A stretch of 53,577 bases of DNA from JBCBSS01 sp039819065 (GCA_039819065.1 JBCBSS010000039.1:1-53577), one strand, 5' to 3'. Positions 1 to 8,688 are shown, counted from the stretch's first letter. Notes: generated by a model not told the origin, from the sequence alone. Numbers and translations are program-made.

Positions 1-83
1 GGATCGTATTCCAAGTCAGCATCTTGTATTATCAAATATTCACCTGTAGCTGCAGTTATACCAGTACGTAGAGCAGCCGGTTT
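1..83 (-). pseudogene. Inverted fragment of a family-2 glycosyltransferase (middle part)
   Basis: Read on the minus strand, these bases form an open frame with the hallmark of a DPM1/GtrB-like family-2 glycosyltransferase: an AALRTGI stretch followed by the metal/donor-binding block QDADLEYDP. In intact relatives this block lies roughly 20-30 residues upstream of the part encoded on the plus strand from about position 75. The two pieces of one protein are therefore head to head, and the residues normally between them are absent. The frame is open to the left edge of the window. The join falls at about 72-84. An assembly fold-back at a contig end and a true inversion are both possible. Confidence 0.75.
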
Positions 84-425
84 ATGGGAGCCAATGCACA
101 TAGAATTCTTTTCTTTTGGCACACTATAGGCAATAAGTTTCTTACTTTCATTTCAAACATGTTTACCAATCTAAACTTAACCGATATGGAAACATGTTAT
201 AAGTTATTTAAAACAGAAACCATTCAATCAATAAACCTAAAAGAAAACAGGTTTGGCTTTGAACCTGAGGTTACTGCTAAAGTTTCACGCATAAAAGGAA
301 TAAGAATATACGAGGTAGGTATATCTTACTACGGCCGTACCTATCATGAAGGGAAAAAGATAAATTGGAAAGATGGCTTTAGAGCCCTCTATTGCATCAT
401 GAAGTATAACCTATTCTCCAAGTAG
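75..425 (+). CDS. Family-2 glycosyltransferase, C-terminal part (5' end broken)
   Basis: This encodes the C-terminal part of a GtrB/dolichyl-phosphate-mannose-synthase-like transferase, which moves a sugar from a nucleotide donor to a lipid carrier or glycan at the inner membrane. The characteristic segments AHRILFFWHTIGNKF, LTDMETCYK and FGFEPEVTAK are present. The homologous frame can be followed back to about position 75 (S-R-F-M), but a stop lies at 69-71, so no intact N-terminus exists here. The missing catalytic middle region is found upstream in reverse orientation. The ATG at 84 is an internal methionine and not a credible start. The gene ends 3 bp before the WecG-like gene and belongs to the same polysaccharide operon. 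Confidence 0.85.
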   Translation, partial: SRFMGANAHRILFFWHTIGNKFLTFISNMFTNLNLTDMETCYKLFKTETIQSINLKENRFGFEPEVTAKVSRIKGIRIYEVGISYYGRTYHEGKKINWKDGFRALYCIMKYNLFSK

Positions 426-428
426 ACT

Positions 429-1178
429 TTGAAGAAGAATAGAATCATAAGCCTTCAAATCAATGAAATGAGCTATGAGCAGGCGGTAGAAGCAATCACT
501 GAACGTGCGGAAACCGGCACTCCGTCCTATGCATGTTTCTCAAATGTGCACATGACAATCGAAGCACACCAAAGTAGTCAATTCGCTGATTATGTTAACA
601 AGGCTGACTTCGCATTTGCTGACGGAATGCCGCTTGTATTTGCTTACCGATTTCTTCATGGCATAAGGCAAGAAAGAATAGCCGGTATGGACTTTATGCC
701 GAGCATCCTAGAAGCATGTCAGAAGAAAAACTTATCTGTACTTCTTTTTGGCTCCACCGACGACGTGTTAGAAAAAATTAAAGATAGAATTCAAAAAGAC
801 TATCAGGGTATTGTATTCGCTGGAGCCATTTCCCCTCCTTTTGGTACTTTATCGGGGCCGGAGAACGAGGCATTTGTAAAAAAAATCAATGAAGCTAAGC
901 CGAATATTGTTTTGGTGGCACTGGGATGCCCCAAACAAGAGACCTGGATGGCACAAAACTCACATAAGATCAATGCGGTGCTTTTAGGCGTGGGCGGCGC
1001 GTTTCCAGTATTTGCCAATATGCAAAAAAGGTCTCCTAAATGGATGCAGAAATTGGCGCTAGAATGGGTATACAGGCTGTGGCAAGAGCCAGGAAGGCTT
1101 TGGAAGCGCTACTTTACTACCAACACACTCTTTGTATTTTTGTTAATCAAAGAAAAACTGCGGAAGGTTTTCAGCTAG
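429..1178 (+). CDS. WecG/TagA/CpsF family glycosyltransferase (GT26)
   Basis: The product is 249 residues, the usual size for GT26 enzymes. These transfer N-acetylmannosamine or a related sugar from a UDP donor onto an undecaprenyl-linked acceptor at the cytoplasmic face. Visible family signatures are the N-terminal FSNVHMT segment, ADGMPLV (residues about 63-69), LFGSTDDV and ALGCPKQETWM near residue 170, and the basic aromatic tail EWVYRLWQEPGRLWKRY. The start is TTG at 429: an in-frame stop lies just upstream at 423-425, and the next ATG would remove a conserved strand. It sits 3 bp after the glycosyltransferase and 3 bp before the polymerase gene, so one transcript is likely. The exact sugar cannot be read from sequence. 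Confidence 0.9.
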   Translation: MKKNRIISLQINEMSYEQAVEAITERAETGTPSYACFSNVHMTIEAHQSSQFADYVNKADFAFADGMPLVFAYRFLHGIRQERIAGMDFMPSILEACQKKNLSVLLFGSTDDVLEKIKDRIQKDYQGIVFAGAISPPFGTLSGPENEAFVKKINEAKPNIVLVALGCPKQETWMAQNSHKINAVLLGVGGAFPVFANMQKRSPKWMQKLALEWVYRLWQEPGRLWKRYFTTNTLFVFLLIKEKLRKVFS

Positions 1179-1181
1179 TCT

Positions 1182-2495
1182 ATGCCTCTATTTCATAACA
1201 ATGGCTATATCGTTCGTCGGGTAATTGATGATCTGAATTATTTTATTTTGTTACTGCTCGCAGTCGTATTACCCTTCGGGCACGTGGGGACTAATGTTGT
1301 TACTGCCGGATTAATAATAATTTGGATAGTAGATTTTGATCTAACCAAGGTTTTTGGACTTTTCAAAAGCAGACTGTTCATATTATTTACAAGCATCTAT
1401 TTTCTGCATGTAGCTGCGTTAGCTTATACAGAAAATATCAGTAATGGTGTGACCATCGTGACCAAGAGCTTATCTCTTTTGGTTTATCCTGTCATTATTC
1501 TGTCGATGCCCCACATGTCAAGGCTTAGCGCAAGAAAGATCTTTGTAACATTTGCCATATCATGTTCGATCGCTTCAATCGTTTGCCTCTTAGTAGCTTT
1601 CTACAAAGGTTTTTATCAAAACGTAGACAGCGGAACTTCTCAGTGGAAGTATTTCACCTACCATGATTTTTCAAGTGGGATCGGACATAATGCCTCCTAC
1701 TTTGCTATGTATGTTTGCTTCTCCATTTTCATTGTCTATTACTTTTTACTGAAACAAAGCTCAAGCAAGAGGCAAAAAATATGGTACCTCTTCTGGATAT
1801 CCTTTCTAATTGTCATACTGGCATTGTTAGCGACAAGGATGACCATGCTGGCGTTGTTTATCATTACGACTGCCTATTTCTCTTTTGAATTTTTAGTTAA
1901 CAAATCCATTTCCAAAAGAGCTATTTGGGCAGGAATTGGTGTAATGCTAGTGACGGTCACCATTATCTTCTCAATACCTAGAAACAGGGAGAGGCTATAT
2001 GAGGCCGTGAATTTCTCTGATAGCATTGATTTGTCTTCAGAAAATTCGCTCGGTAGAAACTGGGGTGGCCGTGCACTCAGGGCTGCTATTTGGATCTGTT
2101 CAATGGACGTAATCAAAGAACACCCGATAATCGGTGTAAGCCCAGGGGATACGCAGGATAAGCTGCAAGAGAGTTACGAAAAAAATAATTTTGGCTTTGC
2201 GGCGTATTACAATCGATACCCGGCTCATAACCAATATATTCAAACAACGCTGGCGTTAGGGCTTATTGGATTAGTTGTATTGCTCTTAAATATATTCTAC
2301 CCCTTCTATTTGGCAATTAGTCGACGTGAACTTCTTTATGCGGCATTCTTGTTACTATTTGCCATTTGTTGCTTGACAGAATCTTATTTGACGCGAAACA
2401 AAGGGATTGTATTTTATTCATTTTTCAATGCTATCTTTGCATTTCATTTTTTGGAGAAGAAAAAGTCAGAACCTATCTCAAAACCAAGTGTTTAG
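1182..2495 (+). CDS. O-antigen polymerase/ligase family membrane protein
   Basis: This is a 437-residue polytopic membrane protein with about 11-12 hydrophobic segments and one long extracytoplasmic loop (residues about 265-355). The loop ends in the PAHNQYIQT motif followed by a Gly/Leu-rich helix, the signature of Wzy_C (PF04932) proteins. Members polymerise undecaprenyl-linked repeat units (Wzy) or ligate glycan to lipid A-core (WaaL); sequence alone does not separate the two. The flanking initiating transferases make a Wzy-type polymerase in an exopolysaccharide or O-antigen pathway the more natural reading. The ATG at 1182 lies 3 bp after the preceding stop. Confidence 0.85.
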   Translation: MPLFHNNGYIVRRVIDDLNYFILLLLAVVLPFGHVGTNVVTAGLIIIWIVDFDLTKVFGLFKSRLFILFTSIYFLHVAALAYTENISNGVTIVTKSLSLLVYPVIILSMPHMSRLSARKIFVTFAISCSIASIVCLLVAFYKGFYQNVDSGTSQWKYFTYHDFSSGIGHNASYFAMYVCFSIFIVYYFLLKQSSSKRQKIWYLFWISFLIVILALLATRMTMLALFIITTAYFSFEFLVNKSISKRAIWAGIGVMLVTVTIIFSIPRNRERLYEAVNFSDSIDLSSENSLGRNWGGRALRAAIWICSMDVIKEHPIIGVSPGDTQDKLQESYEKNNFGFAAYYNRYPAHNQYIQTTLALGLIGLVVLLLNIFYPFYLAISRRELLYAAFLLLFAICCLTESYLTRNKGIVFYSFFNAIFAFHFLEKKKSEPISKPSV

Positions 2496-2548
2496 GTTCC
2501 TGCATGTAAGCAAGAACCAATATCTTCCCAAAACTTAAATGAGTTATA

Positions 2549-3931
2549 TTGATCGAGGGTTATTCTAGATATATAAGGCCTTTGCTGTTGATCGGCGATT
2601 TGCTCATCATGAATATGGCATTCATGGCGTCTTATTATTTGCGCTTCGGTTCTTTAACAGAATGGCAGAATAACTCAAATACGGCGCTCGCTATATTTGT
2701 CAATCTCTCATGGATAGTACTGGCTGCATTAACCAAGCCTTACAAATTCGAACGTATATCACGGGTAGCCAAAATTCTACGCTCCCTATTCGCATTCGTC
2801 ATTCTGCACCTTCTTTCGGTTACGGCATTCTTCGTATTTCAAAACACCTATTTCTTTTCTAGGGAGCAGTTGATCACTTCGTACTCCGTACTAATGATAA
2901 CTATCATCGTTTGGCGAATCGGGTTTGTTTACTTACTCAGAATCTTTAGAAAAAAGGGGTTCAATCACCGCAACGTTATCGTCGTAGGCTTCGGAGAGCT
3001 TTCCTGGGAACTGCAAAGATTCTTCCGATTGCATCCTGAGCATGGATTTAAGTTTCTAGGTTTCTTTGACAACAAAGAGAAATCACCAAGAGTTAAGGGT
3101 AATTTCAATGATATCTTCACATACTGTGAAGAAAACCACATAGATGAGATTTATTGCTGCTTACCTTACGTACGTTATTCGCAAATCAAACGGCTTATTG
3201 ATTTTGGCGAAGAACATCTGATTAAGGTAAAGCTAATAGCCGATTTTAGAGGTTTTCCATTCAAAGGTCTGGAGCTTCAGCGCTATGATCACATACCAGT
3301 ATTAAACGTCACATCCACTCCCCTGGATGAGAAGAAAAACCAAATCATCAAAAGAGCCTTTGATATTGCTTTTTCGGGAGCAGTGATACTACTCATTTTT
3401 AGCTGGTTTATGCCACTTATGGCCTTGATTATCAAAGTCGATTCAAGAGGACCTGTATTTTATAAACAAAAGAGAGCCGGGAAAGACAATAAGCCTTTCA
3501 CTTGTTGGAAATTCCGCTCCATGAGAGTAACAGAGGAGACTTCAGAGTTCAAGCAGGCCATGAAGAATGATCCTAGAATTACAAAGTTGGGCGCATTCAT
3601 TAGAAAGACCAGTATTGATGAATTGCCACAGTTCTTTAATGTTTTTATTGGACACATGTCGTTGATTGGTCCACGGCCTCACCCGATCAAATTGAATGAA
3701 GAGTTTTCACCCAAAATCGATAAGTTTATGGCACGTCATTTTGTGAAACCAGGTATTACTGGTTTGGCGCAGGCGAAGGGTTATCGTGGTGAAACCCAAA
3801 CCGTCGACGTGATGAAGAATAGAGTGAAGTTGGATAGGTTTTATATTGAAAATTGGTCATTATTTTTAGATATTAAAATAATTTTATTGACCATCTCTAC
3901 TTTGATCAAAGGAGATGAGAATGCCTATTAA
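2549..3931 (+). CDS. Polyprenyl glycosylphosphotransferase (WcaJ/WbaP-like initiating sugar-phosphate transferase)
   Basis: This 460-residue enzyme transfers a sugar-1-phosphate from a UDP-sugar to undecaprenyl phosphate, the first step of repeat-unit assembly. Four or five N-terminal membrane helices (about 1-130) are followed by a CoA-binding-like Rossmann domain (VIVVGFGE near 145). The C-terminal bacterial sugar transferase domain has the re-entrant helix, KFRSM, the DELPQ motif, the GPRPHP motif and the VKPGITGLAQ motif. Length and domain order match the undecaprenyl-phosphate glucose phosphotransferase family. The start is TTG at 2549, giving the typical beginning IEGYSRYIRP. It is separated from the polymerase gene by 53 bp, which may hold an internal promoter. 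Confidence 0.93.
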   Translation: MIEGYSRYIRPLLLIGDLLIMNMAFMASYYLRFGSLTEWQNNSNTALAIFVNLSWIVLAALTKPYKFERISRVAKILRSLFAFVILHLLSVTAFFVFQNTYFFSREQLITSYSVLMITIIVWRIGFVYLLRIFRKKGFNHRNVIVVGFGELSWELQRFFRLHPEHGFKFLGFFDNKEKSPRVKGNFNDIFTYCEENHIDEIYCCLPYVRYSQIKRLIDFGEEHLIKVKLIADFRGFPFKGLELQRYDHIPVLNVTSTPLDEKKNQIIKRAFDIAFSGAVILLIFSWFMPLMALIIKVDSRGPVFYKQKRAGKDNKPFTCWKFRSMRVTEETSEFKQAMKNDPRITKLGAFIRKTSIDELPQFFNVFIGHMSLIGPRPHPIKLNEEFSPKIDKFMARHFVKPGITGLAQAKGYRGETQTVDVMKNRVKLDRFYIENWSLFLDIKIILLTISTLIKGDENAY

Positions 3932-3954
3932 TCTCGAATTAAAAGTTATTAACT

Positions 3955-5034
3955 ATTCAGTCCTTATTTAAATACCTCCTTAGTTCATTCATTTTTGCTT
4001 ACATACTTTATCCTGTCTTCATTAAGATACTGCTAAGCAAAAGAATCCTTGACTCTCCCGATCAAAGAAAAATTCATAATAACCATACCCCATCTATGGG
4101 TGGAATACCCATATTCCTGGGTTTTTTATTCTCAATTTCGATTTGGTTCAAATTAGAAGATTTTTATGAACTGCGATATTTAGCAGCATCTCTAATACTT
4201 ATGTTTATCATTGGACTTAGGGATGATCTTATCCCTTTAAGAGCACGTTATAAATTATTCAGTCAGATCATACCTACTTTAATGATCATCTTTTTGGCTG
4301 ATATCGAATTAACTTCTTTTTACGGATTGATAGACACAGGTACGTTTCCAAAGCTTGTAAGTGTCTCGGTCACTATATTCACAATAGTAGTAATTACCAA
4401 TTCATTCAATTTGATAGATGGCATTGATGGGTTAGCTGGAACAGCTGGAGTTATTACACTATCTTTTTTCGGAGGATGGTTCTTCTTTACAGGTAATTAC
4501 TTTCTCAGCTATTTGATCTTTGCTTTTGTTGGTGCTGTGATTGCTTTTTTATTCTTCAATTGGGCTCCTTCCAAAATATTCATGGGAGATACAGGTGCCT
4601 TGTTGATGGGTTTTCTATTATCATTTGTTACCATCAGCTTTATTAATGCCAACTTCGCACTTCCGGATAACGATTTCTTCAAGTTTAAAAGCTCGATTTC
4701 GACGGCTGTTTGCGTACTTATTTTACCCCTATTTGATACACTCAGGGTTTTTATTTTAAGGGTCAGAAGAGGTGAGTCACCTTTCTCAGCAGATAATAAT
4801 CATATTCACCATTTGCTTTTGCGCATGGGAATGTCTCATGCCGAGGCTACACTTACCCTTGGTGCACTAAACATTGTCTTTCTTGGAATAGCCGTTTTAG
4901 GCAATAACCTGGGAGACTATATATTACTTCCTATCATCATTGCCCTGTGCCTCATCATTAATTATGGTATTAACTTTTTGTTAAAAAAACGAGAGGTACT
5001 AAAAGCCAAGACAAAGAAAACTGCTGTTCAATAG
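3955..5034 (+). CDS. WecA/MraY-like polyprenyl-phosphate GlcNAc-1-phosphate transferase, non-canonical start
   Basis: This integral membrane enzyme transfers a HexNAc-1-phosphate from UDP-HexNAc to undecaprenyl phosphate. Motifs run in family order: SPDQRKIH then TPSMGG, GLRDD, NSFNLIDGIDGLAG, KIFMGDTGALL and the C-terminal NNHIHHLLLR. The first ATG (4096) would delete the first membrane helix and the conserved DSPDQRKIH segment. The homologous frame clearly continues back to an in-frame stop at 3940-3942 with no ATG, GTG or TTG on the way. ATT at 3955 gives a well-placed N-terminus of 359 residues in total and is my preferred start. A one-base sequencing error joining the overlapping short frame from 3921 is the alternative. 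The 3' end overlaps cysQ by 36 bp. Confidence 0.85.
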   Translation: MQSLFKYLLSSFIFAYILYPVFIKILLSKRILDSPDQRKIHNNHTPSMGGIPIFLGFLFSISIWFKLEDFYELRYLAASLILMFIIGLRDDLIPLRARYKLFSQIIPTLMIIFLADIELTSFYGLIDTGTFPKLVSVSVTIFTIVVITNSFNLIDGIDGLAGTAGVITLSFFGGWFFFTGNYFLSYLIFAFVGAVIAFLFFNWAPSKIFMGDTGALLMGFLLSFVTISFINANFALPDNDFFKFKSSISTAVCVLILPLFDTLRVFILRVRRGESPFSADNNHIHHLLLRMGMSHAEATLTLGALNIVFLGIAVLGNNLGDYILLPIIIALCLIINYGINFLLKKREVLKAKTKKTAVQ

Positions 5035-5766
5035 GCTTTCTTTGTTATAAGTGAATTTGTCTGGACCCCTTTCTTTAAGTACTGCTCCTCCTGCTGCCTC
5101 GACTACGGCCTGACCCGCGGCAGTATCCCATTCCATGGTAGGGCCATGCCTGTAATAAAAGTCTGCCTTTCCCTCAGCCACCATGCAAAACTTCAACGAG
5201 CTTCCTACAGAAATACTCTCGACAGCATTGTATTTCTCCAGTACCTCTTCTTCTTCTACAGCTGCATGAGACTTACTGCGAACGGCTATTCTTTCAGAAC
5301 TACTATTATTTACTTGAATTTCCTGCGTTCCGTCTGAGCTTCTTTTAAAAGCTTTTTTTCCTACTTCTCCGTAGTAGAAAGTATCCCATATTGGTGCATA
5401 AACTACTCCCAGTGCTGTTTCATTTGCTTCGATCAGCGCTATGTTCACGGTAAACTCTCCGTTCCTTTTGATAAATTCTTTAGTGCCATCAAGAGGGTCA
5501 ACCAACCAGAATGATAAAAACTTATTTCGCTCTTCATATTCTATTTGTCCTCCTTCTTCGGAAATAATTGGAATATCAGGGTATTGCTCAGCCAAGGCTT
5601 TCACAATCACATTGTGAGCAGCTTTATCGGCCAATGTCAATGGGGAATTGTCATCCTTAGATTCGATATGTGCGGCATGGATCGGATCATTATAAATATC
5701 CAGGATTCGATCACCAGCTTCTTTCGCAATTTCTAATATATCTTCAATGTCAATCTTAGTGCTCAT
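4999..5766 (-). CDS. cysQ: 3'(2'),5'-bisphosphate nucleotidase CysQ
   Basis: This 255-residue inositol-monophosphatase-fold enzyme hydrolyses 3'-phosphoadenosine 5'-phosphate (PAP) to AMP, removing the by-product of PAPS-using reactions. Metal-binding signatures are visible: SEEGG (about residue 70), the VDPLDGTKEF motif, and the C-terminal EWDTAAGQAVVEAAGG block. The DGTKEF form and the 255-residue length fit CysQ better than plain inositol monophosphatase. It is divergent from cysC (99 bp between starts), which places PAP clean-up beside PAPS synthesis. Its last 36 bp overlap the convergent WecA-like gene. Confidence 0.92.
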   Translation of the reverse strand: MSTKIDIEDILEIAKEAGDRILDIYNDPIHAAHIESKDDNSPLTLADKAAHNVIVKALAEQYPDIPIISEEGGQIEYEERNKFLSFWLVDPLDGTKEFIKRNGEFTVNIALIEANETALGVVYAPIWDTFYYGEVGKKAFKRSSDGTQEIQVNNSSSERIAVRSKSHAAVEEEEVLEKYNAVESISVGSSLKFCMVAEGKADFYYRHGPTMEWDTAAGQAVVEAAGGAVLKERGPDKFTYNKESLLNSSFLCLGF

Positions 5767-5813
5767 TATGTATAGGTTAATGGAGGCGTAAATTTAGAGA
5801 AAGATTTGTCTCG

Positions 5814-5845
5814 TTTATTATTTATTCAATTTAATCGTATTTTTG
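5814..5845 (+). promoter_or_regulatory. Candidate Bacteroidota-type promoter of the cysC operon
   Basis: A perfect TAnnTTTG box (TATTTTTG) occupies 5838-5845. A TTTA element lies 20 bp upstream at 5814-5817, close to the TTTG/TAnnTTTG arrangement of the primary sigma factor in Bacteroidota. Transcription would begin near 5852, about 14 bp before the TTG start of cysC. This is pattern matching only. Confidence 0.45.
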
Positions 5846-5865
5846 GTGCCTAATTTTAGAAGCCC

Positions 5866-6459
5866 TTGGAGAACATACACCCAATTTTTGATAAGCTGCT
5901 CAGTACCAGCCAGAAAGAGGAGTTGCTTAAGCAAAAATCCAAAGTGATTTGGATGGTAGGATTATCAGGTTCTGGCAAAAGCACACTAGCACGTGCGTTA
6001 GAGAATTCTCTTCACGAAAAGGGCTACCTGACAATGTTATTGGATGGTGATAACCTCAGAACTGGTGTTAATAATAACCTGGGGTTCTCAGAAGATGATA
6101 GAAAAGAGAATATTAGAAGGGCAGCTGAGGTTTCCAAACTTTTCGCTAATAATGGAACCATAACTATCTGCTCACTCATAAGCCCGACTGCAGAAATTCG
6201 TCAAATGGCCAAACAAATCATTGGTGACAAATATTTAGAGGTATTCATCAATTGCCCTCTGGAAGTTTGTGAGGCCAGGGACGTGAAAGGGTTATACGCC
6301 AAGGCTAGACGAGGGGAAATAAAAGACTTTACCGGTATTGACTCCCCATTTGAATCTCCCTCGTCCCCTGACATAGAAGTCAATACCGCAGAAAACAGCA
6401 TTGAAAAATCGTTGGATCAATTAATAAATAAAATACTCCCGTTAATAGCGGCTTACTAA
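5866..6459 (+). CDS. cysC: Adenylylsulfate (APS) kinase
   Basis: This enzyme phosphorylates APS with ATP to make PAPS. At 197 residues it is a full-length stand-alone kinase. The P-loop GLSGSGKST is at residues 32-40. LLDGDNLRTGVN, the FSEDDRKENIRR lid region and the DVKGLYAKAR segment are all typical of CysC. The start is TTG at 5866, because no ATG lies in frame before the conserved core. It is 13 bp upstream of cysD and divergent from cysQ. No PAPS reductase or sulfite reductase gene is in the window, so its PAPS could feed assimilation elsewhere or sulfotransferases. Confidence 0.95.
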   Translation: MENIHPIFDKLLSTSQKEELLKQKSKVIWMVGLSGSGKSTLARALENSLHEKGYLTMLLDGDNLRTGVNNNLGFSEDDRKENIRRAAEVSKLFANNGTITICSLISPTAEIRQMAKQIIGDKYLEVFINCPLEVCEARDVKGLYAKARRGEIKDFTGIDSPFESPSSPDIEVNTAENSIEKSLDQLINKILPLIAAY

Positions 6460-6472
6460 TCGGAGGAATTAA

Positions 6473-7378
6473 ATGAAATCTTATAATCTTACGCACTTAA
6501 AAGAACTTGAGTCGGAAGGCATCTACGTGATACGCGAGGTCGTATCTCAATTTGAGAACCCGGCTTTGCTTTTCTCTGGTGGAAAAGACTCGATAGTGGT
6601 GGCCCATTTAGCCAGAAAGGCTTTCTTTCCGGCCAAAATACCCTTCCCTCTCGTTCACATTGATACAGGTCACAACTTCCCTGAAACAATCACTTTCAGA
6701 GACAAATTCATTGAAAACATCGGTGCAGACCTTATAGTTGGCTCTGTGCAACAGTCCATAGATGAAGGGAAAGCAGTCGAAGAGAAAGGCTACAATGCCA
6801 GTCGCAATGCGCTACAAACCGTTACGCTACTTGATACCATTGAGCAACACAAGTTCGATGCTTGTATGGGTGGTGCAAGAAGGGACGAAGAAAAAGCAAG
6901 AGCCAAAGAAAGGTTCTTCTCTCATCGAGACGAATTCGGTCAATGGGATCCTAAAAACCAAAGGCCTGAGCTTTGGAATATCTTCAATGGTCGTAAGAAC
7001 TTTGGAGAGAGCTTCAGAGTATTCCCAATAAGTAATTGGACTGAAATGGATGTATGGCAATACATTCTACACGAAGAAATAGAAATACCATCACTTTACT
7101 TCTCTCACGAACGCGAGGTCTTTATCAGAGATGGTGTGATCATGGGAACAAGCGACTTCATGCTTAGGCGAGAAACTGAGGTACTAGAAAAGCGCACAGT
7201 AAGGTTCCGAACCATAGGTGACATGACTTGTACCGGAGCGGTAGAATCAGGAGCAGCTACACTAGAAGACATCATCGAAGAGGTCTCTGCTTCAAGAATT
7301 ACTGAAAGGGGAACAAGAGCTGACGACAAGAGATCGGAAGCAGCAATGGAAGAAAGAAAGAGAGAGGGGTATTTCTAA
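6473..7378 (+). CDS. cysD: Sulfate adenylyltransferase subunit 2
   Basis: This is the ATP-pyrophosphatase subunit of ATP sulfurylase, which with CysN makes APS from sulfate and ATP, driven by GTP hydrolysis. At 301 residues it is full length. The PP-loop SGGKDS is at residues 35-40, followed by VHIDTGHNFPET, ACMGGARRDEEKARAKER and the C-terminal ERGTRADDKRSEAAMEERKR segment. A strong purine-rich ribosome site (GGAGGA, 6462-6467) precedes the ATG, which is unusual in Bacteroidota, where Shine-Dalgarno sequences are often weak. It lies 13 bp after cysC and 18 bp before cysN. Confidence 0.97.
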   Translation: MKSYNLTHLKELESEGIYVIREVVSQFENPALLFSGGKDSIVVAHLARKAFFPAKIPFPLVHIDTGHNFPETITFRDKFIENIGADLIVGSVQQSIDEGKAVEEKGYNASRNALQTVTLLDTIEQHKFDACMGGARRDEEKARAKERFFSHRDEFGQWDPKNQRPELWNIFNGRKNFGESFRVFPISNWTEMDVWQYILHEEIEIPSLYFSHEREVFIRDGVIMGTSDFMLRRETEVLEKRTVRFRTIGDMTCTGAVESGAATLEDIIEEVSASRITERGTRADDKRSEAAMEERKREGYF

Positions 7379-7396
7379 TAAATAACAGAGACATTC

Positions 7397-8677
7397 ATGA
7401 GTGATCAAAATACAACTACCAAAGGATATTTAGATATGGAGTTGCTGCGCTTTACTACTGCAGGTAGTGTAGACGATGGCAAGAGTACCCTGATTGGAAG
7501 GCTACTTTATGACTCCAAATCAATTTTTGAAGACCAGTACCAGGCCATAGAAGAATCAAGCAAACGAAAAGGTGACGAGCATGTCAATCTTGCCTTATTG
7601 ACTGATGGTCTGAAAGCGGAAAGAGAGCAAGGTATTACGATTGACGTAGCTTATCGTTACTTCGCTACGCCAAAACGTAAATTCATCATTGCCGATACAC
7701 CTGGGCATATTCAATACACCAGGAATATGGTAACCGGCGCTTCTACCGCTAATCTGGCCATCATTCTAGTAGATGCCAGAAAAGGTGTAGTAGAACAAAC
7801 ACAAAGACATACATTCATTGCTTCACTTCTAGGCATTCCACATATCGTTTTTTGTATTAACAAAATGGATTTGGTGGACTATAAGGAAGATATTTTTGAG
7901 TCTATAAGAGAACAAATCGAAGCATTTTCATCTAAACTGGATGTAAAAGACGTACGCTTCATTCCAATCAGTGCATTGAATGGTGATAATGTGGTTAATA
8001 GGTCAGAAAAAACACCTTGGTACAAAGGGGGTACACTGCTTTACCTATTAGAGAATATCCACATAGGCAGCGACCATAACCATATCGATTGTAGGTTCCC
8101 GGTTCAGCATGTAGTAAGGCCTCAATCAGATCAGTATCACGATTATCGAGGCTACGCAGGTAGAATTGCAGGTGGTATTTTCAAGCCTGGGGATGCTGTT
8201 ACGGTTCTACCATCAGGTTTCAGCTCTAAAATCAAGGCCATTGACACCTATGATGGAGAGGTAGAAGAAGCCTTCGCTCCAATGTCGGTTACCATGACGC
8301 TTGACGATGAAATCGATATCAGTCGTGGAGATATGATAGTAAGGGAAAACAACCAGCCAGAAATTGATCAGGATATAGATATTATGATTTGCTGGTTAAA
8401 CCAAAAGAAGTTGATCCCGAACGGTAAATACACCGTTAAACATACTACTAATGAGGTGCGCTGCCTTGTTAAGGAAATTCAATACAAAGTGGATATCAAC
8501 TCTCTTCACCGCATTGAAGATGATAAAAATGTCCAAATGAACGATATTGCGAGAATCAAGTTAAGGACTACCAAACCATTATTTTTTGATAGATATTCGA
8601 GAAACAGAATCACGGGTAGCTTGATACTGATCGATGAGGGAACCAACGAGACAGTTGGTGCAGGTATGATCATATAA
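7397..8677 (+). CDS. cysN: Sulfate adenylyltransferase subunit 1 (GTPase)
   Basis: This is the GTPase subunit of ATP sulfurylase, related to EF-Tu. The G1 motif GSVDDGKST is at residues 23-31, G3 is DTPGH, and G4 is NKMD. The EQGITIDVAYRYF switch region and two C-terminal beta-barrel domains complete a 426-residue protein. This is the short form without a fused APS kinase, consistent with the separate cysC. It works as a complex with CysD. It is followed after 11 bp by pheS. Confidence 0.97.
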   Translation: MSDQNTTTKGYLDMELLRFTTAGSVDDGKSTLIGRLLYDSKSIFEDQYQAIEESSKRKGDEHVNLALLTDGLKAEREQGITIDVAYRYFATPKRKFIIADTPGHIQYTRNMVTGASTANLAIILVDARKGVVEQTQRHTFIASLLGIPHIVFCINKMDLVDYKEDIFESIREQIEAFSSKLDVKDVRFIPISALNGDNVVNRSEKTPWYKGGTLLYLLENIHIGSDHNHIDCRFPVQHVVRPQSDQYHDYRGYAGRIAGGIFKPGDAVTVLPSGFSSKIKAIDTYDGEVEEAFAPMSVTMTLDDEIDISRGDMIVRENNQPEIDQDIDIMICWLNQKKLIPNGKYTVKHTTNEVRCLVKEIQYKVDINSLHRIEDDKNVQMNDIARIKLRTTKPLFFDRYSRNRITGSLILIDEGTNETVGAGMII

Positions 8678-8688
8678 ACAGGAGCGAG

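Noticed and set aside
3921..3971. Short ORF (ATG at 3921, 16 codons) between the glycosylphosphotransferase and the WecA-like gene
   Set aside because: Too short and without recognisable features. It matters only as a possible frameshifted N-terminus of the WecA-like gene, so it is not listed as a gene.
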